From Roseiarcus sp036502965 (lineage in GTDB: Bacteria > Pseudomonadota > Alphaproteobacteria > Rhizobiales > Beijerinckiaceae): a DNA stretch of 15,159 nt. The stretch spans positions 1 through 15,159 of the forward strand of contig DASXXT010000199.1 of assembly GCA_036502965.1 (NCBI GenBank), given 5' to 3'. Below are positions 1-7,700 of the stretch, one piece after another (the stretch's first letter is position 1; each line of letters opens with the position of its first letter). The position numbers and the translations under genes are program-made. The notes below the pieces were generated by a model that made no database searches, was not told the DNA's origin, and saw nothing but the letters and a program-made list of their open reading frames with translations.

Positions 1-1322
1 CCCGCCACGCCGATGTTGCCAAGCAGGAGCTGGACCATCGCCATCGTGCGGATGTTCTGCGAGCCGACCGAGTGCTGCGTCCAACCGAGCGCGAACAGGC
101 TGGTCAGCGCCTTATCCGGGGGCGCGGTCGAGGCGAAGAGCCCACAGATCTGCAAGAATTTGTCCTGCGGCGTGCCGCAGATGCGCGACACCATTTCCGG
201 CGTGTAGCGATCGACGTGCTTGCGCAGAAGGTTGATGACGCAGCGCGGGTTCTGCCAGGTATCGTCGACCTTGGCGAAGCCCTGATCGTCGTTCTCGTAG
301 GTCCAGCTCGACTTGTCGTAAGCGCGCTTCGCTTCGTCGTAGCCGGTGAAGAGCCCGTCCTCGAAGCCGAAGCCGTCTTTGACGATGAGGCTGGCGTTGG
401 TGTAGGCGCGGACGTACTCGTGCTGAATCTGGTCCTTCTCCAGAAGGTACCGGATCACTCCGCTCAGAAAAGCGATGTCGGTGCCCGGACGGATCGGCGC
501 ATAGACGTCGGCGACCGACGCGGTGCGGTTGAAGCGAGGGTCAATGACGACGAGCTTGGCGCCGTTCTCGATCTTCGCCTCGATCACCCACTTGAAACCG
601 CACGGATGGGCTTCGGCGGCATTGCCGCCCATGACTACAACGACGTTGGCGTTTCTGATGTCCTGCCAGGTGTTGGTCATCGCGCCACGACCGAATGATG
701 GGGCCAAACTGGCCACCGTCGGTCCGTGTCAGACGCGCGCCTGGTTGTCGAAGACCACCATTCCGAGGGAGCGAGCGACCTTCCAGGTAATGTAGGCGGT
801 CTCGTTTGAGGACGCGGAGGCCGCCAGCATCCCGGTCGAGAGCCAGCGGTTGACCGTGGTCCCATCCTTGTTCTTGGCGATGAAGTTTTTGTCCCTATCC
901 TCCTTCATCAGCTTGGCGATGCGATCGAGCGCGAAGTCCCAGGAGACTTCCTTGAACTCGTTCGTGCCGGGCGCACGATATTTGGGGACTTTGAGCCGGG
1001 TCGGCGCATGGACGATGTCGAGCAGCGCCGATCCCTTCGGACAGAGCGTCCCCCGATTGACCGGATGGTCGGGATCGCCCTCGATATGGATGACGTCCGA
1101 GGTGGCGTTCTTGGCCCGGTCGCCGAGGGTATAGATCAGGATGCCGCAGGCGACCGAGCAATAGGTGCATGTGTTTCGGGTTTCCGTTGCCGCCGTCAGC
1201 TTGAACGGGCGCACGGACGCCGCGAGCGCTTCGCCGGCAAAGCCGAAACCTAGCGCGCCCAAACTCGACGCCGCGAGGCCGGCGCCAGTAATTTTGATAA
1301 AGCCGCGACGACTGAGCTCCAT
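1..1322 (-). CDS. fdoG: Selenocysteine formate dehydrogenase, major (alpha) subunit, 3' end outside window
   Basis: Catalytic molybdopterin subunit of a respiratory formate dehydrogenase (formate to CO2, electrons passed to a beta iron-sulfur subunit and a cytochrome b subunit). The start has a good ribosome site (AGGAGG, 8-9 bases upstream). Residues 1-35 are a Tat signal with SRRGFIK, so the product acts in the periplasm. A [4Fe-4S] ligand set follows: C52, C55, C59 and C94. The frame meets TGA at 729-731 (codon 198) in the context NQARV-TGA-HGPTVASLAP, the selenocysteine context of E. coli FdnG/FdoG. After it the same frame stays open to the window edge with GRGAMTNTWQDI, VMGGNAAEAHP and GNIGVAGG, all family landmarks. 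About 440 of roughly 1000 residues are present. The fdoH/fdoI partners would lie beyond the left edge (inference). An oxalate decarboxylase gene ends 112 bp upstream on the same strand. An automatic caller would stop at 729 and report a false 197-residue protein. Confidence 0.95.
686..728 (-). promoter_or_regulatory. SECIS element for selenocysteine insertion at TGA 729-731
   Basis: It starts directly after the in-frame TGA, as bacterial SECIS elements do, and lies inside the coding sequence. Read on the minus strand it folds into nested stems. CAC (728-726) pairs with GTG (688-686), GACCGA (724-719) pairs with TCGGTC (694-689), GG (717-716) pairs with CC (701-700), and GGCC (714-711) pairs with GGCC (705-702). 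The loop is AGTTT (710-706). U715 is left as a single bulged U just below the apical helix, and the loop contains a GU. The bulged U and loop GU are the features SelB reads in the E. coli fdhF element. Pairing was done by eye. A selA/selB/selC set must exist elsewhere in the genome. Confidence 0.85.
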
Positions 1323-1434
1323 TGTCGAGCCCTCCTGACCTTCAGCGCCGGACGCAAACGTCGCCCTAGCTGTAACTTGAGTAAAAGCCGTGCCTGTGGC
1401 GAATTCAAGCCCATATTGGAACAGCAGCGCCGGT
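1323..1434 (-). other. oxdC-fdoG intergenic spacer
   Basis: The 112-bp spacer between two same-strand genes has no strong hairpin with a T-run, so read-through from oxdC into fdoG is possible. On the minus strand TTGAAT, 17 bases, then TTTACT could be a weak sigma-70-like promoter, but it is too degenerate to rely on. I found no sigma-54 or GGAAC-type motif. The ribosome site of fdoG is at its downstream end. Confidence 0.4.
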
Positions 1435-2661
1435 TCAAACCGGAACGATCGGCGCTTTGGTCTTTCTGAGCGCGTCCGTGAACTGCTGGTCCAATTCGAG
1501 GTGCACTTTGACGAGTTCGGGTGGGGTCAATGCCAGCCATTGATTGAGCGACACGTCGGCATAGTAGCTGCTCTTGAAGATCTCCAGAAACCGTAAGGGC
1601 GTCGTGCCGGTGTTTTCGATGTAGTGGCCCATGGCGAACGGAACAAAGCCGACGTCTCCGCCGCGAAAATCGAACGTCCGCGCCTGTCCGTTCGCGGCGA
1701 AAACGCCCATGCGCGCCTGGCCGCTGATGTAATATTGCCATTCGTCAGTGTTGGGATGCCAGTGCATCTCCCGGAGTCCGCCAGGGTCGACCTCGACGAG
1801 GGCCGCCGCAATGTCCTTAGAGGCGGGAAATATGCTGGAATCGGTGATCCGCACCGTTCCGCTCTTGGTGCGGATCGGCTCCTGCGCGAGCATGTGATGG
1901 CTGAAGATCTCAGGAACCGGCTGGGCGCCCATGAGCTTGTCGGGACCGAGCGGACCAGGGACCGGCGCTTTGAAGATGTAAAGCTCGCGCGGCTCTGGCG
2001 TATGCCCGAACAACGTCGGCGGCACGCCGAAATTCTTACCCAAAACGTCAGAATGGACATGCTTGAACCAGTCGCTCAGCAAAAACGTGCTGTCCTCGTC
2101 GAAGTCGCCATCGTCGAAGACGAGGAGGAATTCGCATCCGTCCGGGCCGAGGCCCTGGATCGAGTGGGGAATGCCGCCGGCAAAGTACCAGAGATCGCCG
2201 ACGCCGACGTCATCAACAAAGTTGTGGCCATGCTGGTCGATCGCGGTTATGCGGGCGGTTCCGTAAAGCATGTAGGACCATTCCGCCTGCTTGTGCCAGT
2301 GAAGCTCGCGGACGCCGCCCGCGTTCAGCCGCATGTTCACCCCGGCGATCGCTTTCGATACCCCAAGTTCGCGCGCGGTCACCTGTCGGGTCCAACCGCC
2401 GCTCGACTGCCGGATATGCGCATCAGCGAAGGAAAACCTGAGATTGGGCAGGGTTCCGGAGTCCGTCGCGGGGGGATTGACCATATCCGGGTTCTGACCC
2501 TCGCGAGCCACGTCGCCCGGGACTGGATCGGAGCCGCCGACGCCGGGCGCCCGGCTCGGCTCGGGAATCTGATCGGCGGCGCTGGCGGCGGTTGCGCCCA
2601 GAAGCACGCCTGCGCCTACGGCTGCGCCGGCCAAAAGATCACGTCGGGTTGCGGCGTTCAT
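1435..2661 (-). CDS. oxdC: Oxalate decarboxylase, bicupin, Tat-exported
   Basis: Mn-dependent bicupin that splits oxalate to formate and CO2; 408 residues from the chosen start. Cupin 1 carries R118, H121, H123, E127 and H166. Cupin 2 carries R297, H300, H302, E307 and H345. These match the two Mn sites of Bacillus OxdC in spacing. The active-site lid reads DEDST (188-192), equivalent to the SENST lid of OxdC, and keeps its glutamate (E189), which favours decarboxylase over oxalate oxidase. Residues 1-29 form a Tat-type signal (TRRDLL, a hydrophobic stretch, then ASAA), so the enzyme is probably periplasmic; the Bacillus enzyme has no such signal. Two adjacent ATGs (2664 and 2661) follow AGGAAG; the second has normal spacing. 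An in-frame extension to 2700 has no ribosome site. The gene lies upstream of, and on the same strand as, a periplasmic formate dehydrogenase that would consume its product. Confidence 0.92.
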   Translation of the reverse strand: MNAATRRDLLAGAAVGAGVLLGATAASAADQIPEPSRAPGVGGSDPVPGDVAREGQNPDMVNPPATDSGTLPNLRFSFADAHIRQSSGGWTRQVTARELGVSKAIAGVNMRLNAGGVRELHWHKQAEWSYMLYGTARITAIDQHGHNFVDDVGVGDLWYFAGGIPHSIQGLGPDGCEFLLVFDDGDFDEDSTFLLSDWFKHVHSDVLGKNFGVPPTLFGHTPEPRELYIFKAPVPGPLGPDKLMGAQPVPEIFSHHMLAQEPIRTKSGTVRITDSSIFPASKDIAAALVEVDPGGLREMHWHPNTDEWQYYISGQARMGVFAANGQARTFDFRGGDVGFVPFAMGHYIENTGTTPLRFLEIFKSSYYADVSLNQWLALTPPELVKVHLELDQQFTDALRKTKAPIVPV

Positions 2662-3019
2662 CATCTTCCTCCGTTTTGGATGGTCGCTTGACCGCTCCAA
2701 TCATCTTTGGATGTTAGAGTAGTAAATGACCTACGATTTTTCCAGAAGGACAGGTGGCCCAACAACCCCCGCAGGTTTCACCTTGTCGTGAATCTCATAC
2801 CGACCGGCGCGTTCATACGCGATTTTAGTATCAATCGGATCCGCACTAATGCTCAGGCGTCTAGGCCGAAAGTGGCGCCGTCCCGATACCTTGCTCACGG
2901 CTTGGCTCACGGCTTGCCGAAAGTTTCGTCGAAGGCGTAGCGCGGTTCCGCGCACGGTTTGGATCGGATCGCGCTCGTGGACGTCCACCGTGCGGCTGGC
3001 GCCTCGCCGGCGGCTCGTC
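2662..3019. other. Gene-poor interval upstream of oxdC
   Basis: This 358-bp stretch separates oxdC from the DUF4142 gene, which reads in the same direction. It should hold the oxdC promoter, but I see no clear -35/-10 pair. A minus-strand open frame (2731-2988, 85 codons) starts with GTG, has no ribosome site and resembles no family I know, so I do not call it a gene. A 12-bp perfect tandem duplication lies inside. No clear intrinsic terminator follows the DUF4142 stop. Confidence 0.5.
2893..2916. repeat. 12-bp perfect tandem duplication
   Basis: The 12-mer GCTCACGGCTTG occurs twice head to tail (2893-2904 and 2905-2916) in the non-coding interval upstream of oxdC. It is probably a replication-slippage duplication; there is no evidence of function. 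Confidence 0.8.
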
Positions 3020-3511
3020 TTACTTCTGCGCGTTTAGCGACTTCGCAATCTGAAGATGCTTCTCGAGGGTCGGCAGCGTCTGAGCCGCCAATTGCTGAAC
3101 GGGCCCATGGCCGTTACCAGCTTCTTGCTTGAATTCGGCGATATCCTTTTGATGATCCTCGACCATGACCCGGATAAACTCCTTGTCGAAGTCGCTGCCG
3201 CTTAGCTGCTGCAATCGTGTCATCGCGCGCTGGGCGTCCGGAGACATTTGGGACGGCGGGGAAACACCGAGTTTCGTCGCGACAGCCGAGGCGTCGGTCT
3301 TGGCCTTCGAATGGTCGTCGATCAGGGTCTGGCCGAATGTTTTAACCGGATCGCTCGCGCTCTTGCTGATCGCGAGCTGACCCATGGCGATCTCGGCATT
3401 GTCGCCTTTGATGGCGTCGCTGACGAACTCTTTTTCCGTCTTGGCGACGGCCCCGATGGAAACGCCGACAATAAACGCAAGCGCGAGGGAAAGAGATTCA
3501 CGGCGCAACAT
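3020..3511 (-). CDS. DUF4142 family protein, secreted, stress-associated
   Basis: A 163-residue protein with an N-terminal hydrophobic export segment (residues about 6-23, ending GAVA) followed by a DUF4142 domain. DUF4142 is a mostly helical, ferritin-like fold with no settled biochemical role. Typical features are the opening KEFVSDAIKGDNAEIAMGQL segment, the FGQTLIDDHSKAKTD helix with its DDH motif, and the FDKEFIRVMVEDHQKDIAEF helix with the second DH pair. GGAGG lies 6-7 bases before the ATG. A GGAAC-N16-CGTT motif (3546-3570) ends 34 bp before the start, so EcfG general-stress control is likely (inference). The protein probably acts in the periplasm or at the membrane. Confidence 0.88.
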   Translation of the reverse strand: MLRRESLSLALAFIVGVSIGAVAKTEKEFVSDAIKGDNAEIAMGQLAISKSASDPVKTFGQTLIDDHSKAKTDASAVATKLGVSPPSQMSPDAQRAMTRLQQLSGSDFDKEFIRVMVEDHQKDIAEFKQEAGNGHGPVQQLAAQTLPTLEKHLQIAKSLNAQK

Positions 3512-3545
3512 TCAGGCCTCCAAGATTTTTGGCCGTCCCGCCAAC

Positions 3546-3570
3546 AACGACGTCGCAATCGTTTCGTTCC
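3546..3570 (-). promoter_or_regulatory. EcfG-type general stress promoter of the DUF4142 gene
   Basis: On the minus strand GGAAC (3570-3566), a 16-base spacer and CGTT (3549-3546) match the alphaproteobacterial EcfG consensus in both boxes. The -10 box ends 34 bp before the ATG at 3511. Confidence 0.75.
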
Positions 3571-3622
3571 GCGGCGCGGTTTCTTGTCAAAGCCGCCAGC
3601 AGTCGCCGCGCGGACTGGGCTC

Positions 3623-3652
3623 GGGAACGGCGCCGATCAGGGCGCCGTCCCC
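3623..3652 (-). terminator. Strong hairpin after the three-repeat gene, possible terminator without T-run
   Basis: On the minus-strand RNA a 12-bp stem (arms 3652-3641 and 3634-3623, one G-U wobble) closes a 6-base loop, 22 bp after the stop at 3675. The wobble would be an A-C mismatch on the plus-strand RNA, so it folds better as minus-strand RNA. No U-tract follows, so it may instead protect the 3' end of the mRNA or act together with Rho. Confidence 0.5.
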
Positions 3653-3674
3653 ACTTGGCAGCCGACTAAGGCGC

Positions 3675-3884
3675 TCACCTGTTCTTGTGGCTTTGCTCGC
3701 CGGCCTTCACGTGCTGCTCATGCGTGCCACCGCTGCTCTGCTCGCCGGCCTTCACATGCTGCTCATGCGTCCCGCCGCGGGAGGCCTTTTCCTCACTTGG
3801 CTTGGACTGACCGCCCGTGTTCTTGTGGCTTTGCTCGCCGGCTTTCACATGCTGCTCGTGGCTTCCGCCTTGAGATCCGGGCAT
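3675..3884 (-). CDS. Small hydrophilic protein with three HEQHVKAGEQS repeats
   Basis: A 69-residue, very hydrophilic, probably disordered protein with no signal or membrane segment. It consists almost entirely of three copies of GG(S/T)HEQHVKAGEQS at residues 6-19, 37-50 and 52-65; the first and third continue with HKN. A spacer rich in G, S, K and E (GGQSKPSEEKASR) separates copies 1 and 2. The pattern recalls glycine-rich stress proteins (KGG/GsiB/Con-10-like) but is not a clear member; I know of no assigned function. AGGAGA is correctly placed before the ATG. A GGAAC-N16-GGTT motif (3932-3956) lies 47 bp upstream, suggesting general-stress induction, and a strong hairpin follows the stop. 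It is probably a hydrophilin-like protectant (inference). Confidence 0.8.
   Translation of the reverse strand: MPGSQGGSHEQHVKAGEQSHKNTGGQSKPSEEKASRGGTHEQHVKAGEQSSGGTHEQHVKAGEQSHKNR
3681..3731 (-). repeat. Coding repeat copy 3 (GGTHEQHVKAGEQSHKN)
   Basis: Residues 52-68 of the small protein at 3675-3884. The other two copies are at 3735-3776 (without HKN) and 3819-3869. Protein identity is nearly complete between copies, which points to internal duplication under strong constraint or to recent spread. Confidence 0.85.
3735..3776 (-). repeat. Coding repeat copy 2 (GGTHEQHVKAGEQS)
   Basis: Residues 37-50 of the small protein. It lacks the HKN tail and is separated from copy 3 by a single serine. 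Confidence 0.85.
3819..3869 (-). repeat. Coding repeat copy 1 (GGSHEQHVKAGEQSHKN)
   Basis: Residues 6-22 of the small protein. It differs from copy 3 only by serine for threonine at the third position. Confidence 0.85.
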
Positions 3885-3931
3885 GGCGTTTCTCCTTTTC
3901 CTGAGAAATGCGGATCATCCGCTGCCTCATC

Positions 3932-3956
3932 AACCGGAGCCACAAAGCTTGGTTCC
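3932..3956 (-). promoter_or_regulatory. EcfG-type general stress promoter of the three-repeat gene
   Basis: On the minus strand GGAAC (3956-3952), 16 bases, then GGTT (3935-3932). It has one mismatch to CGTT and the same spacing as the motif before the DUF4142 gene. It ends 47 bp before the ATG at 3884. Confidence 0.6.
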
Positions 3957-3996
3957 CGCAATTGGCAGATTCAGCCCCTCCGGTGCCCGGCGCTCA

Positions 3997-4188
3997 TCAC
4001 TTCTTCGTCCGCGCTCTTGTAGTTCTGCGATCGGGCTCCCGCCCTCCCTGCTCTTCGGGCGGCGTCGCCACGCCATGCTTATAGTCCTCGACCTCCGTTG
4101 CGTATGGCTGTCGGCCTTCTCGATCGTGGTCGTGCGGCAGGTTCGGCTGAGGGCGGAAGCGTGGTGGGGAGGTCGGCTTGGTCATCAT
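3997..4188 (-). CDS. Small hydrophilic hypothetical protein (63 aa)
   Basis: I do not recognise a family. The protein starts MMTKPTSPPRFRPQPNLP, has an acidic/His middle (HDHDREG, ATEVEDYKHG), and ends in a very basic tail (REPDRRTTRARTKK). It has no signal or hydrophobic segment and is probably cytoplasmic and disordered. The start is chosen from AAGGAG four bases before the ATG at 4188; a second ATG follows immediately and either could be used. The longer frame to 4218 has no ribosome site. It lies 75 bp downstream of the DUF3175 gene on the same strand with no terminator or GGAAC motif between, so co-transcription with that gene is likely (inference). Confidence 0.6.
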   Translation of the reverse strand: MMTKPTSPPRFRPQPNLPHDHDREGRQPYATEVEDYKHGVATPPEEQGGREPDRRTTRARTKK

Positions 4189-4263
4189 GATGCTCCTTCT
4201 TCCATCGATCCGCTCCAAGAGCCCGCTCCAAGCTTGACGGGAGCTCCGTGCGCCGAACCACGT

Positions 4264-4554
4264 TCAATGATTGCGTCCGAACAGCTCCCGTAATTTTTCT
4301 TTCGCCGCTTCGAGGGTGTGCTTCCGTTCGGTAGGCAGGTTTCGCCCCGCGCGATTGATGTAGAAGGTCAGCATCGACATCGCTGACCGGAAAGCGCTCG
4401 TTTTCCGCCGCTCGCTCGACTCGGCCGAGCGCTTGAGCGACGCGGCGATTTCTCCGGCGGTTTCCTTTTCGAACACTTTCGGTTCGAGATCGAGCGCGTC
4501 GGAATGCGCGGTCACATCCGCCGACCACCGGTTTTTTCGCCGGGTTTCTGGCAT
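4264..4554 (-). CDS. DUF3175 domain protein
   Basis: A 96-residue cytoplasmic protein that is DUF3175 over almost its whole length. Landmarks are RWSADVTAHSDALDLEP (9-25), EIAASLKRSAESSERRK (35-51), and SAMSMLTFYINRAGRNLP (57-74). The C-terminal helix EAAKEKLRELFGR has the family's usual ending. The function is unknown. It is highly charged and helical with no metal or catalytic motif that I can see. AGGAG lies 7 bases before the ATG. A GGAAC-N16-AGTT motif (4589-4613) upstream suggests general-stress control like its neighbours. Confidence 0.9.
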   Translation of the reverse strand: MPETRRKNRWSADVTAHSDALDLEPKVFEKETAGEIAASLKRSAESSERRKTSAFRSAMSMLTFYINRAGRNLPTERKHTLEAAKEKLRELFGRNH

Positions 4555-4588
4555 TGCCCGCTCCTTTGTCGCGGCGCTGATCCTTCAT

Positions 4589-4613
4589 AACTCAAATTGC
4601 GCAAGAGGGTTCC
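4589..4613 (-). promoter_or_regulatory. EcfG-type general stress promoter of the DUF3175 gene
   Basis: On the minus strand GGAAC (4613-4609), 16 bases, then AGTT (4592-4589). It has one mismatch to CGTT and the same spacing as the two neighbouring motifs. It ends 34 bp before the ATG at 4554, nearly the same distance as for the DUF4142 gene. Confidence 0.6.
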
Positions 4614-4747
4614 ACGGCTCAGTCCGAACGGCCCGGAAATCAGTCCTTCAACTCCCGTTCGAGGGACATCCGGCCGCCGAGTGAGCTTCGCAAGCTCGGC
4701 GCGAGTCGCCGTCCGGACTGCGGCTCTCTGTCGAGACGGCGGCAGCG

Positions 4748-7700
4748 TCACGCCGCCAATTCATGCACCCTCGCCTCCGGGCACACGGCCTTGGCGAGCT
4801 CGGCCAAGTGCTGATGGTGGGTGAAGTAGATGACCTGGCCGACGCGTCCCATCTCGGCGAACAGCCGCAGCGCCTCCTCGGCGCGGAAATGATCGAACGT
4901 CTCCATGATGTCGTCGGCGACGAAGGGCGCCGGCGCCCGGGTCTTGGCCAGCTCGTGATAGCCGGCGACACGCAGCGCCAGATAAAGCTGGAACCGCGCG
5001 CCCTTCGACAATTGCGCCGCCTCTTTCGACCCGCCGTCGGCGCCAAGCGCGATCAGCGTTTCTGACTGCCCATTCGGGGCCGTCGTCAGCGCGCGATAGG
5101 CGCCCCTGCTGATGAGACGGAACGCCTCCGACGCGCGATCCATCATCGCGCCGCGGTGCCGGTCGCGAAAGAGCCGCAGCGCCTCCTCCGCCGCCGCGAT
5201 GCCGGCGCGCAAGGTCAGATAGCGCCGCGCTCCGTCGTTGACCGCCTCGAGGATGGTGCGCCGCTTCTCCTCGAGCCGCGCGACTGCGTCGTCGCCGCCG
5301 ACCGCCTCCAGCCGCTTGACCGCCTCGCCATAAGCGCTGTGCGCCTCGGCATGCGTCTGATCGTCATGCGGCGCCCGCGCCTTGAGCGCCGCGAGCTCCG
5401 CCGTGAGCGCCGCCGCGTTGGCCCGCTCGAGGAGCGATCTAGCTGCTTCGAGCGAGCCGGCGACGTGGGCGGCGATGATCGCAGCCTTCTCGCGCCCGAT
5501 CTCCGCCCTGAGCGCGTCGCGGCGCTTGCAGTCTTCCAGTTTGACGGCGACGTCCGCCAGCGTCCCGACGGCGAAGAACGACGTCATGGCTGAAGCTTGG
5601 CGCGCGTTAACCTCGAGCTCTTCCGCGATCGGTTTGAGCCGCCCGTGCGCCTCCTTGAGGGCGTCGGCCTTCTCCGCCCGGCGGCGCGCGTTCTCGCCCG
5701 CGCGCGCGACGCGCTCCTCTATCGCGTCCACGCGCTGGCGGACGTCGCCGGGAAGGTCGGTAAGATTGAGCGCCGTCACAACGGCGCCGACCTCGTCAGC
5801 GAACAAGCGCTTGTCGCGCTCCATCTTGGCGATGCGGTCTTCGAGCTCGGCGCACACGCTCAGCGTCGCGCGCAGTTCGTCGAGCGCCTTCAGCGACTGC
5901 TTGACCGCGCCGAGCGCGGGCTCGCCCTCGGCCTCGCCAAGCCAAGTCCCGGCGCACGCCTTGCGCCAGGCGCGAAGCCAATTGGCGTCTGCTTCCTTTG
6001 CGATTCTGAGCTTGGCCTCGGCGCGAACAACCTCGGCGCGGCGCTCCTCCGCCTTCTGCCGCACGGCGGCGAATTGGGCCTCGACGCCCAGCGCCGTTTC
6101 CGCCGCTTCGATCAGCGCCTCGAAGTCGCTGTGCTGATCGTGCATAACGCCCGAAGCACGCAAAGCGGCGCTCAGGCGTTCGCGCGTGCGCTCGCCCTCC
6201 TCCTCGGCGCGACGCTCAGCGTCCTCCGAGCGCCGCAGCGCCTCGACGAGGGTCAGCGCGTCGTTGCGCCTCGCCCGCCAGGCGTCAATGAAGGCGACCG
6301 GATCCCTTCCCTGCGGCGGCGCGGCGGGCGCAAGCGTCGCGATCTCATGATCGAGCGCGCCGATCGCCTTCTCCGCCGCTTCGAGGTCGGCCTTCGCGCG
6401 CGCGTGTTCCGCCTCGACGCCGGCAATCTTGATATTGCGCTCTCGCAAGGCGGCGAGTTCGCGCGCACCGGCCACTCTCGCCGCGCCCGCCGCGTCGTCA
6501 CGGCGCATCGCTGCTTCGAAGGCGACGGCGCTTGCGCGATCGAGGGCCGCGCGATGGGCTAACCACGCCGCCTCGCGCGCGGAGCGAATCTCCGCCGCGG
6601 CCTCATCGCCGAGCAGATCCGGCGCGCTCGCGGCGGCCGCCGCTTCGGCCTTCAGCCGTTCGGCTTCGCCTCGCTTGGCGCCCAGAAGGTCGAAAGCCTG
6701 CCGTCGGAGCGCCTCGGACTGCGCCATGCGGCGGCGCAACTCCGTCGTCTCCGCTTCGCCTGGGACGGGAGCCAGAGCCAGCGCTTCCGCGTTGCCGCGC
6801 CATGGCGCAAGCGCGGCGAACGCCTCTTTGACCTTGCGCGTCCCTTTGTCGACCTCGTCGCGCGCAGCGCGCAGGCGGGCGGTCGAATCGTCGCGTCGCG
6901 CCTCCATGAGACGCGCCTTCAATGACGCCATCGCGGCGGTCTGGCGGTCTTCATTGCACTGCGGCAGCTCCTGCAACGCTTGAGCATGCGCGCTTCGCGC
7001 CGCCTCCGCCGCCTCGGCCGCCGCCTCAAGCTTCGACAGCACGCCTGAGCGCGCGGCGATCAGATCCTCGAGCGCGCCCACGATCGGCGCCGGAAGCGGG
7101 AGCCTCAGCGGGTCGGCCTCGCCCTCGCGGCCGAGGCGGCGCAGGATGTCCGCGACCGCGTCGCGCTTGGCGGCGAGTTCGCCCCGGCGCACGGGAATGT
7201 CCGCGGCGCTGTCGTAACGGCTGCTGAGCTCGCGCCATCCGTCAACCCGATCCGCAATTCCGAGCGCTGCCGGATCCATGGCGATTCGCTCCAACTGCTC
7301 CTCAAGCGCCCGGATAGCGCTTTCGGCGCCCGCCTTCTGCACCGTGAGTCTGATCGCCTCGGTCTGCAACCGAGCGACTTCCTCGCCCCACCCTTCCGGC
7401 GGCGCCGGCAAAGCTTCGAGCGGCGCGCAGCATCTCTCCGCTTCGCGCAGCGCTGCGAGATGGGACAGGGCGACAAGCTGGCGCTGAATCTCGTCTTCGC
7501 GCGCGCGCCGCTCGCTGAGGCTTTTGGCGGCGGCGGCGTAAGCCTCTTTGGCCGCGTCGCGCTGGCGGACCAATTCGGCATAGGCCGGGGCGAGCGTATC
7601 GGCCGCGTCGCGCTCATGCTTCAGCGCGTCGAGTTTGCGTTTCAATTCGGCGAGCTCGGTTGTCGAGGCGCGCGGCCGGTAGAACTCATCCGCCTTCTTG

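Noticed and set aside
72..698. 208-codon plus-strand open frame
   Set aside because: It lies antisense to the formate dehydrogenase coding sequence, whose translation is clearly conserved; the plus-strand protein resembles no family.
729..731. TGA as a nonsense mutation making fdoG a pseudogene
   Set aside because: It is at the known selenocysteine position, is followed by a SECIS-like hairpin, and the downstream frame is fully conserved.
2731..2988. 85-codon minus-strand frame between oxdC and the DUF4142 gene
   Set aside because: GTG start, no ribosome site, no recognisable family; it overlaps a tandem duplication. It could still be a small gene but I cannot support it.
4555..4747. Further small gene between yhaN and the DUF3175 gene
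   Set aside because: Open frames here overlap neighbours in shadow frames and have no ribosome site; the interval is better explained as a promoter region.
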